From NCBI RefSeq assembly GCF_014650595.1, contig NZ_BMVG01000015.1, forward strand, positions 1 through 64,000: DNA of 64,000 bases, read 5' to 3'. Below, piece after piece: positions 9,537 to 17,885 of this stretch. The translations under genes were made by a program, and so were the position numbers. Position 1 is the first letter of the stretch. Each line of letters starts with the position of its first letter. This DNA is from Streptomyces alanosinicus. Lineage in GTDB: Bacteria > Actinomycetota > Actinomycetes > Streptomycetales > Streptomycetaceae. Below the pieces are notes generated by a model, which saw only the letters and a program-made list of their open reading frames with translations, had not been told where the DNA came from and searched no databases.

Positions 9537-11759
9537 ATGTGGGACCGGCTCGCGGCGTCCGATCCCGGGCTGCTCAGGCTCACCGCGGGGCTGCGCACGG
9601 TCACCGCGATCGCGCTCACCCTCGCCGTCCTGGCCGCCCTGCGGGTGCCGGTGTCCCAGTTGGTCGCCGGCGCCATGGCGGCGATGGTGTCGACCTTCGC
9701 CATCCGCGAGAAGCAGCGCTCCCAGCAGGCCGTGACGCTCGCACTCGGCCTGCTGGTGGCGCTGGCCTCGGTGTCACTGGGCGCGCTGCTGAACGAACAG
9801 GTCGTCGGCGGGGACGTGTTCTTCGTCGTCCTCATCTTCGGCGCGGTCTACGGCCGGCGGTTCGGCGACCGGGGCACGGCGCTCGGCCTGATCGGCTTCC
9901 AGATCTACTTCCTCTCCCTGTTCGTCCACGCGACCACCGCCACGCTGCCCGCGCTGTACGGCGTCATCTGCGGGGCGTTCGTGTGCAGTGCCGCCGCGCG
10001 CTTCGTGCTGCTGCCCGAGACCCCGGCCGGCACCCTGGACCGGCTGCGCCGGGCGTTCCGCGCCCGGCTCGCCCAGCTGATCGCCGTCCAGGCCGAGTTG
10101 CTGGACGCCGGTCCCGACGACGTGGAGAAGCTCCTGGAGGATCTGCGCACCGCCACCGCGCGGCTGCACGAGACGGCGCTGATGATCCAGGGGCGGCTGG
10201 AGGACGGCACCTCCGACGAGACGACGGCCCGGCTGCTCCAGCGCCGGATCGCCGACGCCGAGATCGCCTCCGAGCGGCTCGGCCTGCTGCTGCTCACCGC
10301 GCGCAGCGCCCAGCGGACCGACACCCTCACCCTGCATCTGCCGGGCGCCCCGCTGCCCCTGGGCGGTGAGCTGCCGGTGCGGGACGAGGCCACCGAAGCG
10401 CTCGCCCGGGATCTGCAGGCGCTGCGGGTGCTGATGCTGCGGCCGGTCGGCGAGGCCCGGGGCACGGCGCTCGCCCAGGTACGGAACCGGCTGCTCGGCT
10501 ACCGCGAGGAGGAGAACCTGCCCAAGGCCGCGCCGCCCGTGCAGGACGTCTTCCGTGGGCTCGGCGAGGCCGCCCGTGCCGCCCTGGGGCTGCGGCTGGC
10601 GCTGGACGGGCCGCAGGACGAGACGGACGACAGTCCGGCGACGACCCGCTCGCGCGAGGAACTGGACGCCGAGGACGCCGCGATCGAGGCGGGCGAGGAG
10701 AGCGAGGCCGAGGAGCCGGAGCCGACCGGTCTGCGCCGGCCCACGACACGGGCCGCGGTCCAGGTGGCCGTCGGCTCCGCGCTGGCCATCGCGGGCGGCG
10801 AGCTGCTGTCCAGTCAGCGCTGGTACTGGGCCGTGCTGACCTGCTGGATCGTGTTCATCAACACCGCCTCCACCGGCGAGATCCTGGTGAAGGGCTACAG
10901 GCGGCTGCTGGGCACGGTGCTCGGTGTGGTGGCCGGCATCGGGCTCGCCGGGCTCGTCGGGCAGCACACATGGACGGCGTTCACGCTGGTGCTGGTCTTC
11001 ATCTTCGCGATGTTCTACACGGCGCCGCTGTCGTACACGCTGATGTCGTTCTTCGTCACGGCGATGCTGGGCCTGCTGTACACGCTGCTGAACACCTACA
11101 GCCTGTCGGTGCTGGTGCTGCGGGTGGAGGAGACGGCGCTCGGCGCGGCCTGCGGGGTGATCGCGGCGGCGGTGGTGCTGCCGATCCACACCGACCGCCG
11201 TACCAATGAACTCCTCGTCGAGGTGCTGAACCGGCTCGCCGATGTCACGCGGGCCGCCGTGGACCAGCTGAGCGGCGGGGCGGGCGAGGATCTGGTGGAG
11301 CGGGCCCGCGATCTGGACCAGGCGCTGGCCGATCTGCGGGCGGCCACCGAGCCGCTGACCCATCCGATCGCCCCGCTGCGCGCCCGCCGGGACACCGCCC
11401 GGTACGTGGTGGCGCTGCTGGAGACCTGCGCGTATCACGCGCGGTCCCTCGCGGCCACGGCCGAACTGCTGCCGACCCACCCGTCGATCGCGGCGGATCC
11501 CCGGCTGAGCGGGGCGTGCGCGCGGATCGTGCACAACATCGAGGCGATCGCCGCGCATGTCGCCGATCCGCGGGCCGCAGCGGAGATCGAGCGCGGCCCG
11601 AGCATCGCCTCGATGCTGGAGCCGGGCACCCTGCGCACCCCGCGCTACGGCCGGGTCACCGACCGGGTGCTGCGCCATCTGCAACGCCTGGACGAGGCGG
11701 TGTCAGGTCTGGCCCGGCCGCTGGGCATCACCACCGGGGCGGACCGGCCGAAGAAGTGA
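9537..11759 (+). CDS. FUSC-family (aromatic acid exporter-like) integral membrane protein
   Basis: This protein of about 740 residues has two blocks of hydrophobic segments (residues about 15-150 and 405-545), each followed by a soluble helical region. That is the duplicated layout of FUSC/YccC/AaeB-like inner-membrane proteins. An acidic linker rich in E and D (DAEDAAIEAGEESEAEEPEP) separates the halves. Substrate is unknown; relatives export aromatic acids or are uncharacterised. The start may instead be the GTG at 9504, which has GGGAGAG upstream. Its neighbour on the right is convergent. Confidence 0.75.
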   Translation: MWDRLAASDPGLLRLTAGLRTVTAIALTLAVLAALRVPVSQLVAGAMAAMVSTFAIREKQRSQQAVTLALGLLVALASVSLGALLNEQVVGGDVFFVVLIFGAVYGRRFGDRGTALGLIGFQIYFLSLFVHATTATLPALYGVICGAFVCSAAARFVLLPETPAGTLDRLRRAFRARLAQLIAVQAELLDAGPDDVEKLLEDLRTATARLHETALMIQGRLEDGTSDETTARLLQRRIADAEIASERLGLLLLTARSAQRTDTLTLHLPGAPLPLGGELPVRDEATEALARDLQALRVLMLRPVGEARGTALAQVRNRLLGYREEENLPKAAPPVQDVFRGLGEAARAALGLRLALDGPQDETDDSPATTRSREELDAEDAAIEAGEESEAEEPEPTGLRRPTTRAAVQVAVGSALAIAGGELLSSQRWYWAVLTCWIVFINTASTGEILVKGYRRLLGTVLGVVAGIGLAGLVGQHTWTAFTLVLVFIFAMFYTAPLSYTLMSFFVTAMLGLLYTLLNTYSLSVLVLRVEETALGAACGVIAAAVVLPIHTDRRTNELLVEVLNRLADVTRAAVDQLSGGAGEDLVERARDLDQALADLRAATEPLTHPIAPLRARRDTARYVVALLETCAYHARSLAATAELLPTHPSIAADPRLSGACARIVHNIEAIAAHVADPRAAAEIERGPSIASMLEPGTLRTPRYGRVTDRVLRHLQRLDEAVSGLARPLGITTGADRPKK

Positions 11760-11778
11760 CGTTCCGTCGGCCGCGCGC

Positions 11779-12627
11779 TCATGCCGGGCCGGCGGCGCCG
11801 CGTCGGCCCAGCGCCTCGTCTCGGACGCGGGCGCAGCTGCGGCTGATCAGCCGGGAGACATGCATCTGGGAGATGCCCAGCAGGTCGGCGATGCGGCTCT
11901 GCGTCATGTCCTCGAAGAACCGCATGTAGAGGATGGCCCGTTCGCGCTCGGACAGCCGGCGCAGCCCTTGCTTGGCGGCCTCGCGGTCGACCACGACGTC
12001 GAACGAGGCGTCCGTGCCGCCGAGCGTCTCGGCGAGGCTGTAGCTGTCGTCCCCGAGGGGCAGTTCGGCGTCCAGGGACAGGGTGCTGAAGCTCTCCAGC
12101 GCCGCCGTGCCGGCGCCGACCTCCTCCTCGGTGAGGCCGGTGTGGGCGGCCACGGCGGCGACGGTGGGCTCGTTGCCGCCAGGGTGTTCGGCGAGTTCGC
12201 GGCGGGCCACGCGCACCCGGTTGCGCAGGTCCTGGATGCGGCGTGGCACCCTCAGGGCCCACATCCGGTCGCGGAAGTGCCGCTTGACCTCACCGGTGAC
12301 GGTCGGCACGGCATAGCTCTCGAAGGCCCCGCGAGCGGGGTCGAACCGGTCGACGGCCTTCACGAGTCCGAGCGCGGCGACCTGCCGCAGGTCCTCGACG
12401 GACTCGCCCCGGTCGCGGAAGCGGCCCGCGATCCGATGGGCCATGGGCAGCCAGGCGGCGACGATCCGGGAGCGTACGGCCTCGCGTTCGGGGCCGTCGT
12501 CCAGGCCGGCCAGCCGGGCGAACAGTTCCGCGGTGTCGGGGGCATCCTCGTGGGCCGTGCGCGCGGGTGCGGTGTCGGCGCCGGTGGCGGGTGTGCCGGG
12601 ACGGCTTGTCGTCAGGTCGGTCAGCAT
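11779..12627 (-). CDS. SigB/SigF/SigG-family RNA polymerase sigma factor
   Basis: The 282-residue protein has sigma-70 region 2 (MAHRIAGRFRDRGESVEDL to AFESYAVPTVTGEVKRHFRD), region 3 (VPRRIQDLRNRVRVARREL) and region 4 (LSERERAILYMRFFEDMTQ, then SRIADLLGISQMHVSRLISR). The FESYAVPTVTGEVKR stretch marks the group 3 stress/sporulation sigma factors of Streptomyces. I start at the ATG complementary to 12625-12627, preceded by AGGAG at a good distance; the frame extends upstream with no homology. No anti-sigma gene is adjacent. Confidence 0.92.
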   Translation of the reverse strand: MLTDLTTSRPGTPATGADTAPARTAHEDAPDTAELFARLAGLDDGPEREAVRSRIVAAWLPMAHRIAGRFRDRGESVEDLRQVAALGLVKAVDRFDPARGAFESYAVPTVTGEVKRHFRDRMWALRVPRRIQDLRNRVRVARRELAEHPGGNEPTVAAVAAHTGLTEEEVGAGTAALESFSTLSLDAELPLGDDSYSLAETLGGTDASFDVVVDREAAKQGLRRLSERERAILYMRFFEDMTQSRIADLLGISQMHVSRLISRSCARVRDEALGRRGAAGPA

Positions 12628-13198
12628 GCGGAATCGCTCCTGAACGTGGTTTTCGGGCACACGCCGGAACGGGGTTCCGGAGCCTGCCCGAACGATCTGG
12701 TCAGGTGCGCCGCGGGTCAGTCGCCCGGTCCGCCAGAAGCGGGGATCCCGGCGGTCTGCCCACTGGGCGCGCGCCTCCGGTGCGAAGCACGAGAATCCGC
12801 CTGCCCCGTGCCCGGGGGAGCAAACACCGTGAGGGCGGAACGTCCCGGACGGCTCCGGCACGGCACCCGCGCGGCACCGCGTCGGTCATGGCGCCGGCGT
12901 GAAACAGGTCACGTGACCCTTTTTTGGGTTGCCCGGACGCCCCCTAGATGGTTTATCGTTCATGCATACGGGGTGTCCGAGGTGACCGGAACCGTCCTTC
13001 CTCCCTCCGGCGCGCCACCGCATACGGCCCTGGCTGGCCTCCCCCGTCCAGCCAGGGCTCTTTGCTGCCCGTGCGCGGCCACGGACCGGGGACCCGGCGA
13101 GGAGAGCCGTGTCCTTCGAGGTGCCCGCAGGGGCCGCAGCGGCTGAAATGGGCTGAGAGGAAAGCACCCGAACCGCCGCCGGTGAGGAGCCCCGCGCC
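12628..13198. other. 571-bp intergenic region between divergent regulators
   Basis: No convincing gene is present; open frames here look like shadows. It should hold promoters for the sigma factor to the left and the cNMP-fold protein to the right. It contains a perfect 12-bp palindrome GGTCACGTGACC (12907-12918), a T-tract hairpin beside it and a locally AT-rich stretch around 12944-12967. Confidence 0.6.
12907..12929. promoter_or_regulatory. Perfect palindrome GGTCACGTGACC with adjoining T-loop hairpin
   Basis: A 12-bp perfect dyad is overlapped by ACCC-TTTTTT-GGGT (12916-12929), which can form a small hairpin. The dyad has E-box shape (CACGTG core) and could bind a dimeric regulator. No matching regulator was identified, so this is a candidate site only. 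Confidence 0.4.
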
Positions 13199-13657
13199 AT
13201 GACCAAAGCGATCAAACTCCTGACCGCCCTGCCCCAGGCGCAGCGCGAGCGCCTGATGGAGCTGGCCGAGGAGGTCTCGTTCCCGGAGGACACGCGCATC
13301 TTCGAGGCGGGCGGCACCGCCGACCGGTTCTGGGTGATCCGTTCGGGCGCGGTCCACCTGGACCAGGAGGTCACCTCGCGGCAGCGGGTGACGGTGGCCT
13401 CGCTCGGCGCGGGCGACCTGCTCGGCTGGTCCTGGCTGTTCCCGCCGTACGTGTGGGACTTCGGCGCGGTGGCCTTCAGCAACGTACGGGCCTACCAGTT
13501 CGACGGGCCCTCCGTGCTCGCGCTCAGCGTGGAGGATCCGCTGCTCGGGCTCTCGCTGGTGCGGACGGTGGCCGAGATCCTCGCCAACCGTCTGGAGACG
13601 ACCCGGGGCAAGCTGATGGACCAGTACGCGATCCGGCGGCGCACCGGTCTGATATGA
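13199..13657 (+). CDS. Small cyclic-nucleotide-binding-fold (Crp-type effector domain) protein
   Basis: The 152-residue protein is a single cupin-like cNMP domain: FPEDTRIFEAGGTADRFWVI, GAVHLDQ, GAGDLLGWSWLFPP, followed by a helix ending RRTGLI. There is no helix-turn-helix, so it is unlikely to bind DNA itself. The canonical phosphate-binding arginine motif is replaced by GWSWLFPP, so cAMP binding is doubtful. GGTGAGGAG precedes the ATG. The gene ends one base before the convergent MFS gene. Function unknown. Confidence 0.75.
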   Translation: MTKAIKLLTALPQAQRERLMELAEEVSFPEDTRIFEAGGTADRFWVIRSGAVHLDQEVTSRQRVTVASLGAGDLLGWSWLFPPYVWDFGAVAFSNVRAYQFDGPSVLALSVEDPLLGLSLVRTVAEILANRLETTRGKLMDQYAIRRRTGLI

Positions 13658-13658
13658 C

Positions 13659-14954
13659 TCAGATCCGGTAGCGGCGCAGTGCCGGGACGGCGGCCGCCAG
13701 ACCCAGCATCACCACGACGACCAGCGCGCCGCCCCCCGCCACGGTGGCCCGTGGGCCGAACGCCGAGCCGGCCGTGCCGTGCAGCACGTCGGCCAGGCGC
13801 GGGCCGCCCGCGACGACCACGGTGAACACCCCCTGCATCCGGCCGCGCATCTCGTCGGTCGCCGCCGACAACAGGATCGCGCCACGGAACACCATGGAGA
13901 CCATGTCGGCGATCCCGGCAGCGGCGAGGAAGGCCAGGGCCACCCACAGACTGCCGCTCATCCCGAAGCCGGCGATGGCCACGCCCCAGGCGACGACCGC
14001 GCCGATGACCATCCAGCCGTGCCGGCGGGCCCGCGAGAACGCCCCCGAGAACAGGCCGCCGAGCACCGCGCCCACCGGGATGCCGGCGAACAGCACACCG
14101 AGCGCGAGCCCTTCGCCGTAGGAGTGATAGGTCTGGGCGGCCAGCTGCGGGAACAGGGCGCGGGGCATACCGAGGACCATGGCGACGACGTCGGCGAGGA
14201 AGGACAGCAGCAGCACCTTGTGCCGGGAGATGTACCGGAACCCGGCGGCTATCTCGCGCACCCCGGCCCGGCGGGCCGGGGCCTCGCCGAGCGGCGGCAA
14301 CGCGGGCAGCCGGAAGACGGCCCACACCGTCACACACAGGGCCAGGGCGTCGATGAGATACAGCTCGGGCAGCCCGATGACCGGGATCAGCGTACCGGCG
14401 AGCAGCGGGCCCGCCACCAGGCCGGTCTGCATCACCGTGGAGCCCAGCGCGCCCGCGGCGGGCAGCTCCGCGGCCGGCACCAGCCGGGCGACGGAGGCGT
14501 TGCGGGCCGGGGCGTTGAGGCCGAAGAACGCCTGCTGCAACGCCAGCAGGACGATGAGGACGGCGACCGAGTCCAGTCCGCCGGCGGCCTGCGCCCAGAA
14601 CAGCAGCGAGGTCACGGCGATGCCGCAGTTGGTGACCAGCAGCAGCTTGCGACGGTCCACGGTGTCGGCGACCGCCCCGCCCCACAGGGCGAACGCCACC
14701 ATGGGCACGAGGCCCGCCAGGCTCGCGTAGCCGACCCAGGCCGAGGAGTGCGTGATGTCGTAGATCTGCTTCGGCACGGCGACGGCGGTGAGCTGACTGC
14801 CGACGGCGGTGACGATGGTCGAGGTCCACAGGCGCCGGTAGGCGGGGATGCGCAGCGGCCGGGTGTCCATCGCCCAGCCGCGCCAGCCGCTCCGCGGCGG
14901 CGCCGGCGCTGTCGAGGAGCCGGGTTCGGTGGTGCTGCTCTCGCTCGTGTCCAC
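13659..14954 (-). CDS. MFS transporter, EntS-like
   Basis: This 431-residue membrane protein has about 12 hydrophobic helices and the layout of the EntS/TetA(P)-type MFS exporters. Visible features are ADTVDRRKLLLVTN after helix 2 and the phrase FGLNAPARNASVARLVP. Family members export siderophores, drugs or unknown small molecules. The start is a GTG (complement 14952-14954) with CCAGGA upstream. An internal ATG at MDTRPLRIPAYRRLW would remove a 28-residue flexible leader and is also plausible. Confidence 0.85.
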   Translation of the reverse strand: MDTSESSTTEPGSSTAPAPPRSGWRGWAMDTRPLRIPAYRRLWTSTIVTAVGSQLTAVAVPKQIYDITHSSAWVGYASLAGLVPMVAFALWGGAVADTVDRRKLLLVTNCGIAVTSLLFWAQAAGGLDSVAVLIVLLALQQAFFGLNAPARNASVARLVPAAELPAAGALGSTVMQTGLVAGPLLAGTLIPVIGLPELYLIDALALCVTVWAVFRLPALPPLGEAPARRAGVREIAAGFRYISRHKVLLLSFLADVVAMVLGMPRALFPQLAAQTYHSYGEGLALGVLFAGIPVGAVLGGLFSGAFSRARRHGWMVIGAVVAWGVAIAGFGMSGSLWVALAFLAAAGIADMVSMVFRGAILLSAATDEMRGRMQGVFTVVVAGGPRLADVLHGTAGSAFGPRATVAGGGALVVVVMLGLAAAVPALRRYRI

Positions 14955-15036
14955 GGGTGTCCTGGTTGCTCGTTACATCTTTTCTCTTCGCGAGCCTGAC
15001 TATCTCACCGCCCCATGTACATGCCGAAAGATGTGC

Positions 15037-15654
15037 TCAGGATCCGGACATGAGCATCGCCCCCAGCGCCAGCATGGTGACGGCGACCAGGCCGTCGAGG
15101 ATCCGCCAGGCCGCCGGCCGGGCCAGGAAGCGGCCGAGCAGCCGGGCGCCGAACCCGAGCGCCGCGAACCAGCACAGGCTCGCGAGCGCGGCGCCGAGTC
15201 CGAAGGTCCAGCGCAGCGCGCCCCGGTCGGCGGCGAGGGACCCGAGCAGGAACACGGTGTCCAGGTAGACATGCGGGTTGAGCCAGGTCAGCGCCAGACA
15301 GGTGAGCACCGCCCGGCGCCGGGTGCCGGCGGCCTCCCCCTCGGTGCTCAGCCCGGTGGCACCCGGCCTGAGCACCCGGCGGGCGGCGAGGGCCCCGTAG
15401 CAGAGCAGAAAGACGCCCCCGACGATCCCGACCGCCCGGACCGCGCCCGGCCACGCCACCACGACCGCCCCGACCCCGCCGACGCCGAGGGCGATCAGCA
15501 CCGCGTCGGACAGGGCGCAGATGCCCACCACGGCGAGGACCGCGTCCCGGCGCACCCCCTGCCGCAGGACGAAGGCGTTCTGGGCGCCGATGGCGACGAT
15601 CAGGGAGAGGCCGGTGCCGAATCCGGCGACCGCGGCGGTCAGGGCGTGGTTCAT
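15037..15654 (-). CDS. LysE/ArgO-family amino-acid exporter
   Basis: The 205-residue protein has six hydrophobic helices and the LysE signature GFGTGLSLIVAIGAQNAFVLRQG near the N-terminus, plus ALTWLNPHVYLDTVFLLG. The family exports basic amino acids such as lysine and arginine. I start at the ATG of MNHALTA because homologues begin there; an upstream in-frame ATG at 15681 is possible. The gene is divergent from an ArgP-type regulator, the classical lysE-lysG arrangement, so induction by intracellular basic amino acids is likely. Confidence 0.88.
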   Translation of the reverse strand: MNHALTAAVAGFGTGLSLIVAIGAQNAFVLRQGVRRDAVLAVVGICALSDAVLIALGVGGVGAVVVAWPGAVRAVGIVGGVFLLCYGALAARRVLRPGATGLSTEGEAAGTRRRAVLTCLALTWLNPHVYLDTVFLLGSLAADRGALRWTFGLGAALASLCWFAALGFGARLLGRFLARPAAWRILDGLVAVTMLALGAMLMSGS

Positions 15655-15691
15655 GCCGTCGACGCTAGGGACGGCGTTCATGCAAGTCCAG

Positions 15692-15715
15692 CTAAAGATT
15701 CTTACGTATCCTTAG
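15692..15715. promoter_or_regulatory. Candidate ArgP/LysG operator between divergent lysE-like and argP-like genes
   Basis: CTAAAGAT, eight bases, then ATCCTTAG form an imperfect dyad (7 of 8 pairs). It is the only AT-rich block in the short gap and sits between both start codons, where a LysR-type regulator should bind. Confidence 0.6.
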
Positions 15716-15723
15716 CGCTTGTG

Positions 15724-16608
15724 ATGACCGAGCTTCCCCTGGACCAGGTGCGGACGCTGCTCGCCGTGGTGGACGAGGGCACCTTCGACGCCGCCGCGGC
15801 CGCCCTGCATGTGACGCCCTCGGCCGTCAGCCAGCGGGTCAAGGCGCTCGAACAGCGCACCGGCCGGGTGCTGCTGCAGCGCACCAAACCGGTGCGGGCC
15901 ACGGAGTCCGGCGCGGTGCTGGTGCGCTACGCCCGCCAGCTCGCGCGGCTGGAGCGGGACGCCTGGGGCGAGCTGGGGCTGAGCGGGGCCGGGGAGCCGA
16001 CGCGGGTGTCGGTGGCGGTGAACGCGGACTCCCTGGCGACCTGGTTCCTGCCGGCGCTGACCCGGGTGGCGGGGCTCTGCTACGAACTGCACCGCGAGGA
16101 CGAGGACCATACGGCCGCCCTGCTGCGCGAGGGGCTGGTGATGGCGGCCGTGACCTCCGCGGCCGAGCCGGTGCCGGGCTGCACCGCACGGCCGCTGGGC
16201 CGGATGCGCTATCTGCCGGTCGCCGCACCGGAGTTCGCGAAGGCCCGGCTTGGCGGGCGCCCGCTGGCCGAGGCCCTGCCCCGGGCGCCCGTCGTGGCCT
16301 TCGACCGCAAGGACGACTTCCAGGACGCCTTCGTACGCCGGCTGGGGTGCGGCTCGGCCGGCCCGTTCCGGCATCAGGTACCGACCTCGGAGGGGTTCCT
16401 GGACGCGGTCGCCGCGGGGCTCGGCTGGGGCATGGTGCCGCAGGTGCAGGCGGACCCGCTGCTCGCGGAGGGCCGGCTGGTGCTCCTCGCTCCCGAGGCA
16501 TGGATGGACGTCACGCTGTACTGGCAGCAGTGGAAGCTCGACTCCCCCGCGCTGGCGGCCCTGGCGGACGCGGTGACCGCGACGGCGGCCGAGGCACTGC
16601 GCCACTGA
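15724..16608 (+). CDS. LysR-family regulator, ArgP/IciA (LysG) type
   Basis: The 294-residue protein begins LPLDQVRTLLAVVDEGTFDA and has the winged-helix recognition segment VTPSAVSQRVKALEQRTGRVLLQR, matching ArgP. The effector domain (VSVAVNADSLATWFLPAL) follows. It should control the divergent LysE exporter in response to lysine or arginine. ATG 15724 is directly preceded by an in-frame GTG (15721), and no ribosome site is visible, so the mRNA may be leaderless. The frame extends far upstream, but that part overlaps the exporter antisense. Confidence 0.88.
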   Translation: MTELPLDQVRTLLAVVDEGTFDAAAAALHVTPSAVSQRVKALEQRTGRVLLQRTKPVRATESGAVLVRYARQLARLERDAWGELGLSGAGEPTRVSVAVNADSLATWFLPALTRVAGLCYELHREDEDHTAALLREGLVMAAVTSAAEPVPGCTARPLGRMRYLPVAAPEFAKARLGGRPLAEALPRAPVVAFDRKDDFQDAFVRRLGCGSAGPFRHQVPTSEGFLDAVAAGLGWGMVPQVQADPLLAEGRLVLLAPEAWMDVTLYWQQWKLDSPALAALADAVTATAAEALRH

Positions 16609-16979
16609 CGCGGCCGTCACGATTTATCCGTTTCGCTCCTTGCCGAGTGCCGTGCGGAGTACGGTGGCCGAACGGTGACGCGGCGGACGGCGACCCGCTC
16701 CCCTCCTGCTCCCCTCCCGTTCTCCGGCTCCGCGTCACCGGTGCCCGGTCGGGCAGGGGTGTCCGCGGCCCGGTGGACCGTCCCGCCCCCGTTTCCCGGC
16801 CTGTTGAGCGCGGACGGCTCGCCGTGGGCCGGGCGCGCGCCCATGGCCGGATCGCGGTCCTCGCGCGATCCCCTGCCGCATGCGCCGTTTCACCCCACGC
16901 CGCCCGGTCACCCGTATCCGGACCACACATCCGGCCGGCACGACGACACGGACGACTTCGATCCCTCCAGGAGACTTCG
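16609..16979. other. 371-bp intergenic region upstream of the whiB-like gene
   Basis: No supported gene; the open frames are compositional shadows. The only clear element is AGGAG (16968-16972) serving the whiB-like gene. A long upstream untranslated region would be usual for whiB-family genes, but no promoter could be assigned with confidence. Confidence 0.5.
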
Positions 16980-17231
16980 ATGGACAACTGGCGCGACCAC
17001 GCCGCCTGCCGTCACGAAGACCCCGACCTCTTCTTCCCCGTCGGCACCACCGGGCCCGCCCAGGTGCAGACCGAGCGGGCCAAGGCGGTGTGCGGGCACT
17101 GCCCCGTCCGGCAGCCGTGCCTGGACTGGGCGTTGGAGACGGGCCAGAACATGGGTATCTGGGGCGCGACGACCGAGCTGGAACGCCGTGCGCTGCGCCG
17201 CCGCGCCCGTTCCGGGCCGCGCTCCGTCTGA
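16980..17231 (+). CDS. WhiB-like iron-sulfur transcription factor (WhiB1/WblE-like)
   Basis: The 83-residue protein has the four cluster-binding cysteines at residues 10, 38, 41 and 47 (C-x27-C-x2-C-x5-C) and the G[IV]WG turn as GIWGA (59-63), followed by a basic tail RRRARSG that contacts DNA. Wbl proteins hold a nitric-oxide- and oxygen-sensitive [4Fe-4S] cluster and usually bind the primary sigma factor. The short leader and DPDLFFP motif place it near WblE/WhiB1. AGGAG lies 7 bases before the ATG. Confidence 0.93.
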   Translation: MDNWRDHAACRHEDPDLFFPVGTTGPAQVQTERAKAVCGHCPVRQPCLDWALETGQNMGIWGATTELERRALRRRARSGPRSV

Positions 17232-17263
17232 TCCGGGCAGCCGCCCGCGGGCCTCAGGGTGCG

Positions 17264-17760
17264 TCAGGGTTCGCCGGGTGACTCGGCGGCGGGCAGCCGC
17301 AGGGTGAAGACCGCGCCCGCGCCGGGCTCGCTCGCCGCCTCGGCCGTGCCGCCGTGCGCGGCGAGAAGACGGCGCACGATCGGCAGGCCCGGACCGCTGC
17401 CGCCGGTGCGGCGGCTGCGGGACTTCTCGGCGCGCCAGAACCGGTCGAAGACATGCGGCAGGTCCTCCGGCGCGGTGCCCGTCCCGATGTCGACTGGACC
17501 CGGCCGCTCGGGCCGAAGCGCGGCGGCGGAGTCCGGCTGCACGTCGACCACGGCGGCCCCACCCACGGCTGCGTCAGCGTCGCCAGGGCCCATATGCAGG
17601 AACTGCCGCCCGGCGAGGTGCCGGGCGAGCGGAATCGGGCGGAGCGATGGTACGGCAGTCTGCTGCCGGGTCCGGGAGCAGGCCGCCGGCGTCGGAGAGG
17701 GTGTAGACGCCGAGCGGTGAGCGCAGGTCACCGAGCATGTGCGGGCAGGGCGTCGGGGCC
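17264..17760 (-). pseudogene. Remnant of a two-component sensor histidine kinase
   Basis: The last 75 or so residues of one frame read as the end of a histidine-kinase ATPase domain: PEDLPHVFDRFWRAEKSRSR, GGSGPGLPIVRRLLAAHGGT, GAVFTLRLPA. The glycine-rich box reads SGPGLPIV where SGLGLAIV is usual. Upstream in another frame is HMLGDLRSPLGVYTL, which resembles a degraded H-box (normally HELRTPL). No intact frame joins the two, and most of the sensor and dimerisation region is missing. I infer a decayed kinase gene. No response-regulator gene remains beside it. Confidence 0.7.
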
Positions 17761-17765
17761 CGCGT

Positions 17766-17820
17766 GGCCTCAACCGCCTCGGGGGTGGGCGCGCGGCCTC
17801 GACCGCCTCGGGGGTGGGGG
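17766..17820. repeat. 29-bp direct repeat, two copies
   Basis: Copies at 17766 and 17795 share the cores GGCCTC-A/G-ACCGCCTC and GGGGGTGGG. They lie just upstream of the kinase remnant, in sequence with no gene, between it and the M1 peptidase gene. Confidence 0.7.
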
Positions 17821-17885
17821 ACGGCTGTTCTGCGATGGATCATGTTGTCGGCCCTGGCCGACAGTTGTGTGGGACTGGTGAGAGT

